15,167 nt of DNA from an uncultured Bacteroidota bacterium. Its GTDB lineage: Bacteria > Bacteroidota > Bacteroidia > Flavobacteriales > BACL11. The position numbers and the translations under genes are program-made. The notes beneath the pieces were generated by a model. The model did no database searches, was not told the origin of the DNA, and saw only the letters and a list, made by a program, of their open reading frames with translations. Within the stretch, counting starts at the first letter, position 1, and the number at the start of each line of letters is the position of its first letter. Of the stretch, positions 1 to 7,126 are shown piece by piece. The stretch covers positions 1-15,167 of the forward strand of contig CABXPN010000024.1 of NCBI GenBank assembly GCA_902514225.1, read 5' to 3'.

Positions 1-82
1 CAGATATAGCGTTTATGGTATTAGTTGTTGTAAATAATACAATTACTAATAACAGATTTAATTTTAAGATTCGTTTTAACAT
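1..82 (-). CDS. N-terminal fragment of a secreted or envelope protein (signal peptide only; runs off the left edge)
   Basis: Reading the minus strand from an ATG at 80-82 gives 27 codons with no stop before the window edge. The translation is a textbook Sec signal peptide. A basic start (MLKRILK) is followed by a hydrophobic core (LNLLLVIVLF), a polar stretch (TTTNT) and a plausible AXA-like cleavage region ending INA, followed by IS. The gene lies on the same strand as the giant SprB-repeat gene, 52 bases downstream of its stop, with no hairpin between them, so co-transcription is plausible. A TTAATTTG sequence in the gap (about 108-115 on the minus strand) differs from the Bacteroidota -7 box TAnnTTTG at one position, so a weak promoter of its own is also possible. 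Nothing of the mature protein is visible and no function can be given. The slot after an SprB-like gene is often taken by a PorP/SprF-family protein, but nothing seen here shows that. Confidence 0.7.
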   Translation of the reverse strand, partial: MLKRILKLNLLLVIVLFTTTNTINAIS

Positions 83-134
83 GATATTATATGTTTCAGA
101 TTTATTGTTGCCAAATTAAGTATTTATTTTTAAC
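83..134 (-). other. Short intergenic gap between two minus-strand genes
   Basis: These 52 AT-rich bases separate the stop of the SprB-repeat gene from the start of the left-edge gene. I see no inverted repeat with a T-run, so no terminator is evident. The bases just before the downstream ATG are A-rich without a Shine-Dalgarno motif, as is usual in Bacteroidota. Confidence 0.5.
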
Positions 135-389
135 TTATTGTAAAATCACTTTATGGTTAATTATATAGTCATTGTTAATAAGTTGGATTAAGTATATTCC
201 TTTAGAGAAACCATCCATATTTACTCTTTTTGAATTGTTATTTATTTCTTCTTTTTCTATAGTAATTACTGTTTCACCATGAGTATTAATAATCCTGATG
301 TTTTCTGTTATTTCAATAGAAGATGATATTGTAATCCATGAATTTGTTGGGTTAGGGTAAACCGAAACAAGGTTGTTTTCATTCTCAAT
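135..389 (-). other. T9SS type A C-terminal sorting domain of the SprB-repeat protein
   Basis: This covers the last 84 residues. The hallmark VYPNPTNSW opens the domain. A strand then contains IRIINTHGE, followed by GFSKGIYLIQL and the basic-hydrophobic end HKVILQ. In the T9SS type A family this domain targets the protein through the outer-membrane translocon and is usually removed when the cargo is attached to A-type lipopolysaccharide or released. The family assignment comes from visible motifs; processing is inferred. Confidence 0.92.
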
Positions 390-3300
390 TGACTCAATAA
401 TGAAATTAATTTTTGTTGATTCTCCTTTGCAACCATTTTGATCTATTACCTCAACATAATATTCTCCCATTAAAGTAGGGATAAAACTTTGAGAAGTCGC
501 ACCGATAATAGCATTCCCATTTCCATCAAACCATTGGTAAGAAACAAATCCTGAAGAAGCATCCAATGAATTTCCGTTTGCAGTTATTATTACAATTATC
601 GGATTTGGTTCTGTAATAATAACTGAATTTGTAGATAAACAACCATTGTCATCTTCAACAATTACATTTGCTAATCCTGCACATAAATTGTTCTGATCTA
701 ATATTCCCCAATCTTCAGTAATATTTCCTGTCCCTCCTAAAGATGTTGCTATTGCAGTACCATCACATTCTCCATTACAACTTACAGAAGTTGAAGTTAA
801 TAAAACAACTAACTCTGTAGGTTCAATAATACTATCAGAAATTGTAGTTGTACATCCGTTATCATCCATTATTATATATGAATAAGTTACATTATTTAAT
901 GAAGAAAATACATTATTAGACTGGAAAGAAACTCCACTATTACTTGAGTAAGTAAACGGAGAAGTTCCTCCAGAAATAATATTAATTTGCACAGATCCAT
1001 CCGTAAGACCATAACAACTAATATCAGTTGTAATAGTATTTGCAATAATGGAATCATTTTGAATTATCATAACAGAATCTGAGATAGAGCACCCATTTAC
1101 ATCCTGAACATTTACATAATGAATGCCAGCTGTTAGATATGCAGTAATTGCAGAAGTTCCATTATCCCAATTTGTTATGTATGGATATTGACCTCCGTAA
1201 GTATAAGCAGTAGCTTGAGCTGTACCTCCAAAACACAATGCAGTATCTACATTTGTTATCATTTGCAGTTGTGTAGCTTGCAAAATAGTTATTGTTGTAG
1301 ATATAGAGCTTGTAGTGTCGGAAACAATAATTTCATACGTTCCAGCACATAAACTATTTAAATCTTCATCAGTTGATGTAAATCCATTTGGCCCAATCCA
1401 TAAATAAGTATAAACTGAGTCTCCACCATCAGCTGTAATGTTTACTTGTCCGTTACATTCTTCAAAACATAATAAATTTATAACGGTATCAATATAAATT
1501 GATAATGAAGGTGGCTGATTTACAAATATTGTATCTGAGTTTGAACAGTTTGTAGAGTCAGTTACTGTAATAATATAATCTCCAGAAAATAACCCAATTA
1601 GATCTTCATTAGTAGATGAAAATGAAGGTCCTGTCCAAGAATAAGAATGACTTCCTACTCCACCAAAAGTAGTGATATAGATTTCTCCATCATTTCCATC
1701 ATAAACGCTAACTTCAATTATAGAGTCAGTGTTTATCGTAATTTCAGAAGGTTGAGTAATAATAACAATATCAGAAATAATACATCCGTTTGCGTCAGTA
1801 ATATCTACTGAATAATTCCCAATACATAAATTAGATAAACTATCTGAATTAGAACCATTATTCCAAGAGTATGTGTAAGGTGAAACTCCTCCATAAACTG
1901 AAGATGTTATTTCTCCATCACAAGAATTATAACAACTATTATCTGTTCCAGATAAACTTAAGCTTAAAGAAGTAGGTTCTGTTATAGTAACTGATCCTGA
2001 TTCTACACATAGATTATCATCTGTTACTATATAATTATATGTTCCAGCAGCAAAAGCCATAGGATTATTTCCTCCCCAGTTTTCAGTTAATGTTCCCGTA
2101 CCACCACTTGATGTCAGTATAGAGGTTCCATTATTTCCTCCATTACAACTTACGTTTGTAGTATATGAAGAAACAGTTATAGCAGTAGGCTCTGTAATTG
2201 TAATTGTATCAAAATGAAAACAACCATTTGCATCCATTACAGAATAAGGATAAATTCCTGCAGGAACTCCAACTGGAGTAATAAAGGTTGTTAATCCGTT
2301 TAATAGAGGATAAGTATATCCGGTCCAACTTAATATATAATCAGTAACTCCACCAGAAAAGTTTACAATTGCAGATCCAGTACTGTCACTATAACACATT
2401 ACATTTACAGTTGAGTAAACTGAAGTAAGTTCAAATGGTTCAGTAATTGAAATAGAATCAGATAAAGAACATCCAACTGAATCAGTTATTGCAACAGAAT
2501 AAGAACCAGCAAATAAATTGGAGATATTTTGAGTGGTATCTCCACTAGACCAAATATAAGTTAGACTTCCAGTACCTCCAGCAGAATTTGCAATAATACT
2601 TCCAGAATTTTCTCCAAAACAAGCAATATTATATCCGTTATTGGAAGGAGAACTTAAAGATAAAGATAAACCGTTTGATGGTTGATTTAATGTTGCCCAG
2701 TTTGTGTCTGTACATCCATTTATATCTGTAATAATTACGGAATAATTACCTGCAGATAAGTTTGATAAATCCTCAGTTGTGTCAGAGTTGTTCCAGGAAT
2801 AGGAATATGGGATAGTACCTCCGTTTACTGATAAATCAATACTTCCGTTAGATATTAAACAAGAAGTTAAATCAGTAGGAATAACTGATGAACTTAAAAC
2901 ATTTGGTTCTGATATTGAAATAGAATTAGTATAAACACATGAGTTAGTATCCGTTACTGTATAAGAAAAAATACCAGAAGATAGGGTAGAAGGATTGTTC
3001 GTTCCCCAATCTTCTAAATATCCTGGAGTTCCTCCAGTTATATAAAGAATGGCAGTTCCATCAGAAAGTCCATTACAACTAACATTTGTCAGAGTTTCAG
3101 ATACGGAAATTGCATCTGGTTGAGTGATTGTAATTGTATCTGAGAAATAGCATCCGTTTACATCTGTAATTCCGAATGGATACACTCCAGCAGGAACACC
3201 AATAGGAGTATTAAATACAGAAACACCTCCTAATAAAGGATAAGTCAGAGTGTCCCAAGATAATAAATAATCAGTTGTTCCTCCAGTAATAATTACTTCA

Positions 3301-6300
3301 GCAGTTCCATCAAAAAATCCGTTACAACTTACATTTGTTTGAGTGTAAGTAGCATTTAATATCTGTGGTTCAGTAATTGTCACTGAACTTGTGTAAGTAC
3401 AAGAATTTGTATCAGTAATTGTGTAACTATAAGTTCCAGCAGCTAACGATAAAGGATTGTTTGTTCCCCAATCTTCCGTATATCCAGGAGTTCCTCCAGA
3501 TATTGATAGAGTAGTGGTTCCATCAGAAAGTCCGTTACAACTAACATTTATTATTGTTGGAACAGATACAATTGAAGGTGGTTCATTTATCATTACAGTA
3601 TTCGTAAAAATACAAGAATTTGTATCTGTAATTGTATAAGAAAAAATTCCTGAAGATAAAGAAGAAGAGTTGTAAGTCCCCCAATCTTCCGTATATCCAG
3701 GAGTACCTCCCGAAATATTTAATGAAGCAGTTCCATCAGAATATCCGAAACAACTTACATCTGTAGTTGATGAAGAAACAGATATTGCTGAAGGTTCAGA
3801 AATAATAAAAGTATCTGATAAAATACATGAGTTTGCATCCGTAACAGTCAAATAATATGTTCCTGAAATTGCATTTGTTAAGTCCTCATTTGTACTTCCG
3901 TCACTCCAAGAATAAGAGTAAGAAGTTGTTCCTCCACTTATGGTAATATCAACAGAACCATTTGAGTCCCCATTACATATATTGTTAGTAACTACAGAGC
4001 TAACGCTTAATGCAATTGGTTCAGAAATAGTCACAGAATCAAAATAGTTACATCCGTTAGTGTCTGTGATAGTGTAATTGTATGTTCCTGCAGTTAGAGA
4101 ATAAGGATTAAATCCTTCCCAATCTTGAGTAAAACCTGGAGTCCCTCCGTTAATATTTAAAGTAGCAGATCCATCACTACCACTATTACAACTAACATTA
4201 GTGATAGTTGAAGTTGTAGAAATTAAAGATGGTTCAACAATTGTCACTGTATCAGTTGCACTACAATTGTTAGTATCAGTAACCGTGCAATAATAAGTTC
4301 CCGCAGATAGATTTGAAATAATGTTTGTTGTATCTCCTGTGTTCCATAAATATGTTGCAGGCACAACACCAACAATAACAATAGAATAATCTTCAGTTGA
4401 TCCATACCATGGTTGGTTATATGTCCCGGAACTTCCAAAGTCTCCTACAACACAAGGAGATATAGGTCCATCAGGGAATCCAGAGTTATTCATTTGAGCT
4501 TGAGAAACTATTCTCATTCTTGTAGCTCCATAGTGTCCATTAGGAACGTTAAATGAGATAGTGTTAGAGGTTGGAGATTGCACTCCTCCAAAAACCCCAA
4601 CCTTTTCTCCAGGGTCTGTAAAATCTCCATCTATATTCCAATCAATAAATACTCCTCCAGAGTCAATAGTTCCTCCTGTTGCATCGCAAGTACCTAGGTT
4701 AACATCTATAGAATATGTTCCTCCAGGAGTTATAGAGGTAAATTGAGATGTATAATCTTCATATGTGTCACATATACCAGTTGTATTGTTGACAATAGAA
4801 TCACCATCACCTATGATTCTCACTAATTCAATATTAGCGTATGAGTTAGTTCCTGGTGATGATGCACAATAAGTTAATGTCGAAATGTTTCCGCTAGAGG
4901 ATCCTCCAGTTGAGATCATAGCACTTGATGATCCATTATTACTTCCATTACAACTAATGTCAGTTCCAAGAACTAATACTGATGGAGTAAATGAACTGTC
5001 GTAAATAATTACAGACTCAGTAAATGTATTACAAGAATTAAGATCGGATGCAGTAATAGAATAACTTCCACCACATAAATCATTTCTAAGATTAACAGAA
5101 TCACCATTCGTCCAAGTAAAACTATAAGGAGTTGTACCACCAGAAAGATTTATTCCAAAAGAACCATTACAAATATTTATATCACAAGAAGTATTATTAT
5201 TACTAGCAGTTGTATATGATAATACCGCAGGTTCAGATATTGTAAAAGAATCAGTAGAAGATGAATTAGGACATCCCATGTCTATTAATACTAAAATATA
5301 TGTGTTTGATGAAAGACCTGTATGATTAGCAACAAGAGGTAAAGAAGGATTCCAAGTATATTTATAGGTTCCAGATCCTCCTGTAGCAGATGCTGTAAGT
5401 GTTCCATCAGCTAATCCAAAACAACTAATATTAGTTCCTGTTAAAGACGCTTGTAATGTATCTGCAGAAGGAACAAAAATATTTACACTATCTGAGCATC
5501 CCCAATTGTCGTCAGTTACAATGCAATTATAATAACCAGAAGCAACATTTGATATAATTGAAGTTATTTCTCCATTACTCCATAAAAAGGAGTATTGTCC
5601 TGATCCATTTGAGACGGAATTAATTGCAGCATTTCCATCTGTTCCTCCTACGCATGTTGTTGAAGTAGTAGAAGTACTATCTATAGTAAATAAAGAACAA
5701 TTTATTAAACTTAAATTTATTGTTGTTGGAGTTGGAGTAAGTAGACTAATAATATTACCAGCATTATCTACTTCATAGGTATTCCATGATGCAGTATAAG
5801 TTCCGAACAGAGCTGGATTTACAAATTTTACTTGTATTACTACATCTTGTATTTGTCCATAAGTTAAATCAAATCCTGTAGAATCATTTGCAGTAAAACT
5901 CCAATATCCATTTGCATTTCCATTTCCATCAATAGTGTAGTCTAAAGTTTGGTTCCACCCTCCTGGATGCTGCCATTTTAAGATAAAGTCTCCTTGCTGA
6001 ATAGCTCCAGAATCACAAGAAATAGAAAATTCGGGTCTTATCCTAGTATTACATCCTGTGTTTGTCAGGTTTAAAGTGTCATATGACCATTGGTGATATG
6101 CTGTAAGAGGATTAGGACTAAACTGAGTTAAAGATTGAGAAATTGAAATAGCTCCGACTGCACCGATAATAGCTGTATCTGACAACGTACATCCATTTGC
6201 GTCAGATATTTGAACGGTGTATGTTCCAGGAGTTACATCAATTAAATTTTGAGTTGTAGCTCCATTACTCCATAAATACGAGTATGGAGACAATCCATTA

Positions 6301-6704
6301 TTTACGGTTAAATTAGCACTACCATTCATTGTGTTGCTGCAAGACGCGTCAGTTATAGAAATAGAAGAAGTTAAGAGACAACCAGCAGATGTTGTGAAAT
6401 CTTGTCCATTTTCCCACGAACCATTATTACCACATTTTACCTTCCAATTATATGTTGTAGAAGGATTCAGTCCAGTCAAAAAGTAAGTTTCTGATCCTCC
6501 AGTATTGGGTATTGTTGTTGCTGTCACCCATGAGGAAGCTGATGACTCTCTATATCTCATTAAATAATTTGCATTAGTACATCCTCCGTTATCCCAATTT
6601 AGGGTAACATCTGCGGAATTTATATTTGTTACCGATAAGTTGGTTTGAGAGAATACAACAAATGTGCTGAATAAAAATAATTTAAATAATAGAATCTTCT
6701 TCAT
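135..6704 (-). CDS. Giant SprB-repeat adhesin-like protein with GEVED domain and T9SS type A sorting domain (2189 aa)
   Basis: This is a predicted surface adhesin or matrix protein, exported by Sec and then T9SS. A signal peptide covers residues 1-19, with Gln20 likely the mature N-terminus. An FN3-like domain (about 21-106, with RYRE and LNPSTTY) follows. About 21 SprB-type repeats occupy roughly 112-2032; most carry a V-S-C-N-G start, a GG turn, a YSW core, an AG-T/N-Y strand, a TD-N-C end and an I-[ST]-[EQ]-P linker. An unassigned Trp-rich segment (about 184-335) interrupts repeats 1 and 2. A GEVED domain (about 609-776; FIDWNIDGDF, ending STEDYSIVI) sits inside repeat 5. An Ig-like domain (about 2033-2105) precedes the sorting domain (2106-2189), which has VYPNPT and ends KVILQ. 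No catalytic motif is visible. The ATG at 6704 is fixed by the signal peptide behind it. SprB of Flavobacterium johnsoniae is a gliding adhesin, but this protein is smaller and has a type A tail, so orthology is not claimed. Confidence 0.93.
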   Translation of the reverse strand: MKKILLFKLFLFSTFVVFSQTNLSVTNINSADVTLNWDNGGCTNANYLMRYRESSASSWVTATTIPNTGGSETYFLTGLNPSTTYNWKVKCGNNGSWENGQDFTTSAGCLLTSSISITDASCSNTMNGSANLTVNNGLSPYSYLWSNGATTQNLIDVTPGTYTVQISDANGCTLSDTAIIGAVGAISISQSLTQFSPNPLTAYHQWSYDTLNLTNTGCNTRIRPEFSISCDSGAIQQGDFILKWQHPGGWNQTLDYTIDGNGNANGYWSFTANDSTGFDLTYGQIQDVVIQVKFVNPALFGTYTASWNTYEVDNAGNIISLLTPTPTTINLSLINCSLFTIDSTSTTSTTCVGGTDGNAAINSVSNGSGQYSFLWSNGEITSIISNVASGYYNCIVTDDNWGCSDSVNIFVPSADTLQASLTGTNISCFGLADGTLTASATGGSGTYKYTWNPSLPLVANHTGLSSNTYILVLIDMGCPNSSSTDSFTISEPAVLSYTTASNNNTSCDINICNGSFGINLSGGTTPYSFTWTNGDSVNLRNDLCGGSYSITASDLNSCNTFTESVIIYDSSFTPSVLVLGTDISCNGSNNGSSSAMISTGGSSSGNISTLTYCASSPGTNSYANIELVRIIGDGDSIVNNTTGICDTYEDYTSQFTSITPGGTYSIDVNLGTCDATGGTIDSGGVFIDWNIDGDFTDPGEKVGVFGGVQSPTSNTISFNVPNGHYGATRMRIVSQAQMNNSGFPDGPISPCVVGDFGSSGTYNQPWYGSTEDYSIVIVGVVPATYLWNTGDTTNIISNLSAGTYYCTVTDTNNCSATDTVTIVEPSLISTTSTITNVSCNSGSDGSATLNINGGTPGFTQDWEGFNPYSLTAGTYNYTITDTNGCNYFDSVTISEPIALSVSSVVTNNICNGDSNGSVDITISGGTTSYSYSWSDGSTNEDLTNAISGTYYLTVTDANSCILSDTFIISEPSAISVSSSTTDVSCFGYSDGTASLNISGGTPGYTEDWGTYNSSSLSSGIFSYTITDTNSCIFTNTVMINEPPSIVSVPTIINVSCNGLSDGTTTLSISGGTPGYTEDWGTNNPLSLAAGTYSYTITDTNSCTYTSSVTITEPQILNATYTQTNVSCNGFFDGTAEVIITGGTTDYLLSWDTLTYPLLGGVSVFNTPIGVPAGVYPFGITDVNGCYFSDTITITQPDAISVSETLTNVSCNGLSDGTAILYITGGTPGYLEDWGTNNPSTLSSGIFSYTVTDTNSCVYTNSISISEPNVLSSSVIPTDLTSCLISNGSIDLSVNGGTIPYSYSWNNSDTTEDLSNLSAGNYSVIITDINGCTDTNWATLNQPSNGLSLSLSSPSNNGYNIACFGENSGSIIANSAGGTGSLTYIWSSGDTTQNISNLFAGSYSVAITDSVGCSLSDSISITEPFELTSVYSTVNVMCYSDSTGSAIVNFSGGVTDYILSWTGYTYPLLNGLTTFITPVGVPAGIYPYSVMDANGCFHFDTITITEPTAITVSSYTTNVSCNGGNNGTSILTSSGGTGTLTENWGGNNPMAFAAGTYNYIVTDDNLCVESGSVTITEPTSLSLSLSGTDNSCYNSCDGEITSSVYGGVSPYTYSWNNGSNSDSLSNLCIGNYSVDITDANGCIISDIVIITQPSEITINTDSIIEVSVYDGNDGEIYITTFGGVGSHSYSWTGPSFSSTNEDLIGLFSGDYIITVTDSTNCSNSDTIFVNQPPSLSIYIDTVINLLCFEECNGQVNITADGGDSVYTYLWIGPNGFTSTDEDLNSLCAGTYEIIVSDTTSSISTTITILQATQLQMITNVDTALCFGGTAQATAYTYGGQYPYITNWDNGTSAITAYLTAGIHYVNVQDVNGCSISDSVMIIQNDSIIANTITTDISCYGLTDGSVQINIISGGTSPFTYSSNSGVSFQSNNVFSSLNNVTYSYIIMDDNGCTTTISDSIIEPTELVVLLTSTSVSCNGECDGTAIATSLGGTGNITEDWGILDQNNLCAGLANVIVEDDNGCLSTNSVIITEPNPIIVIITANGNSLDASSGFVSYQWFDGNGNAIIGATSQSFIPTLMGEYYVEVIDQNGCKGESTKINFIIESIENENNLVSVYPNPTNSWITISSSIEITENIRIINTHGETVITIEKEEINNNSKRVNMDGFSKGIYLIQLINNDYIINHKVILQ
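607..6371 (-). repeat. Array of about 21 SprB-type protein repeats (coding repeat)
   Basis: Units of about 60-75 residues recur through most of the gene. Three sub-types are visible. The classic type has PYSYSWNNG-like cores. A second type has GYTEDWGTNNP-like cores (units 6, 8, 9, 11, 15 and, more loosely, 21). A long type with YPLL...GVPAG (units 10 and 14) spans about 3120-3340 and 2190-2420. DNA similarity is also high: stretches near 3000-3090, 3465-3550 and 3677-3770 read almost alike, with shared blocks such as gttccatcagaaagtcc at two of them. This indicates recent internal duplication. Unit 5 is interrupted by the GEVED domain, and a non-repeat segment of about 150 residues lies between units 1 and 2. 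Confidence 0.9.
4375..4880 (-). other. GEVED-type domain nested within SprB repeat 5
   Basis: Residues about 609-776 show the GEVED pattern: an initial TYCAS, a YEDYTSQF strand, PGGTYSIDV, the Asp-rich FIDWNIDGDFTDPGEKV segment, FNVPNGHYGATRMRIV, and the closing STEDYSIVIV. The family name comes from a GEVED end motif, which here reads GSTED. The domain is widespread in Bacteroidota secreted proteins and its ligand is generally unknown. The Asp/Asn-rich DWNIDGDF stretch looks able to bind calcium, which is an inference. The flanks are two halves of one SprB repeat. Confidence 0.85.
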
Positions 6705-6735
6705 ATCTTTTTTGTGGTTTTTTTCGTATAGTTTG

Positions 6736-6743
6736 CAAATATA
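6736..6743 (-). promoter_or_regulatory. -7 promoter box for the SprB-repeat gene
   Basis: On the minus strand the sequence reads TATATTTG, an exact match to TAnnTTTG, placing the start of transcription near 6730 and about 25 bases before the ATG at 6704. No clear TTTG is found about 20 bases upstream, so the -33 element is weak or absent. This could indicate dependence on an activator or a different sigma factor. Confidence 0.55.
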
Positions 6744-6787
6744 ATAAAATACCTATTACTATACTAATTATACTAGTATTGAAGTAA

Positions 6788-6819
6788 TTTGTTTCTTTTA
6801 TAGATTTTTAGTATATTTG
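6788..6819 (+). promoter_or_regulatory. Bacteroidota-type promoter for the 93-aa protein and the 1836-aa T9SS cargo gene
   Basis: TTTG at 6788-6791 and TATATTTG at 6812-6819 are separated by 20 bases, matching the Bacteroidota primary-sigma consensus (TTTG about -33, TAnnTTTG about -7). Transcription would start near 6825, leaving an A-rich leader of about 20 bases before the ATG at 6845. It is the best promoter match I found in the window. Confidence 0.75.
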
Positions 6820-6844
6820 TTTCCTACAAATTAAAATTACGACT

Positions 6845-7126
6845 ATGAATAGAATTTTTACTATTTTATCCCTACTTCTTTTTCTTTTTATTTCTGAAAA
6901 TTTGTATTCTCAGACAAACACAGTAAAGGAAATCAAGTCTGAAAAACAATTAATAAATGGAGTAAAGGTTTCTCCTATTTCAATAAATTTGGAGAAAGCT
7001 GTACCAAAAACTGTTGTTCAAACTAATATAAATTCAACTATTGTAAGTCCAAAACCACCAAAGCAGTCAAAGCCTGCGAAGGTGAATAAATACAACAATA
7101 ATAAAGCAAAAAGAGATGAAGAGTAA
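6845..7126 (+). CDS. Small secreted protein with basic Pro/Lys-rich tail (93 aa)
   Basis: I do not recognise a family. Residues 1-22 form a clear signal peptide (MNRIF, then hydrophobic LSLLLFLFIS, ending LYS before Gln23). The mature part is only about 71 residues. It has a Lys/Val/Ile-rich first half and a low-complexity basic tail with PKPPKQSKPAK and an Asn/Lys stretch that closes in the acidic RDEE. There is no sorting domain, membrane segment or lipobox Cys, and the mature chain has no Cys at all. An excellent promoter lies 26 bases upstream. The stop codon (7124-7126) overlaps the ATG of the next gene (7116) by 11 bases in another frame, so translation of the two is probably coupled. 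A periplasmic or extracellular accessory for the giant partner is one possibility. It is real rather than a chance frame because of the signal peptide, promoter and overlap. Confidence 0.8.
   Translation: MNRIFTILSLLLFLFISENLYSQTNTVKEIKSEKQLINGVKVSPISINLEKAVPKTVVQTNINSTIVSPKPPKQSKPAKVNKYNNNKAKRDEE

Larger units (their letters stand above)
6705..6844. promoter_or_regulatory. Divergent promoter region between the SprB-repeat gene and the secreted-protein operon
   Basis: This 140-base AT-rich gap separates two divergently read transcription units. Each side carries an exact TAnnTTTG -7 box reading TATATTTG. A 10-bp perfect palindrome (atactagtat, 6770-6779) lies between the two promoters and could be an operator or a chance feature of AT-rich DNA. 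Both start codons are preceded by A-rich leaders rather than a Shine-Dalgarno sequence. Shared control of the two units is an inference from geometry. Confidence 0.6.

Noticed and set aside
3..119. Plus-strand open frame running in from the left edge to a TAA at 117-119
   Set aside because: Its product shows no recognisable pattern, and it is antisense to a clean signal peptide on the minus strand, which explains its hydrophobic look.
3457..3639. Plus-strand frame of 60 codons
   Set aside because: It is antisense to SprB repeats; the Val/Pro-rich product is the mirror of the repeat linkers. It has no promoter or leader of its own.
4244..4746. Frames at 4244-4438 (minus) and 4561-4746 (plus) within the GEVED region
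   Set aside because: Both lie wholly inside the SprB-repeat gene, which has strong domain support in its own frame.
607..6371. Periodic DNA repeats considered as a CRISPR array or satellite repeat
   Set aside because: The periodicity is that of protein repeats in one open frame, with imperfect DNA copies and no constant short repeat with unique spacers.
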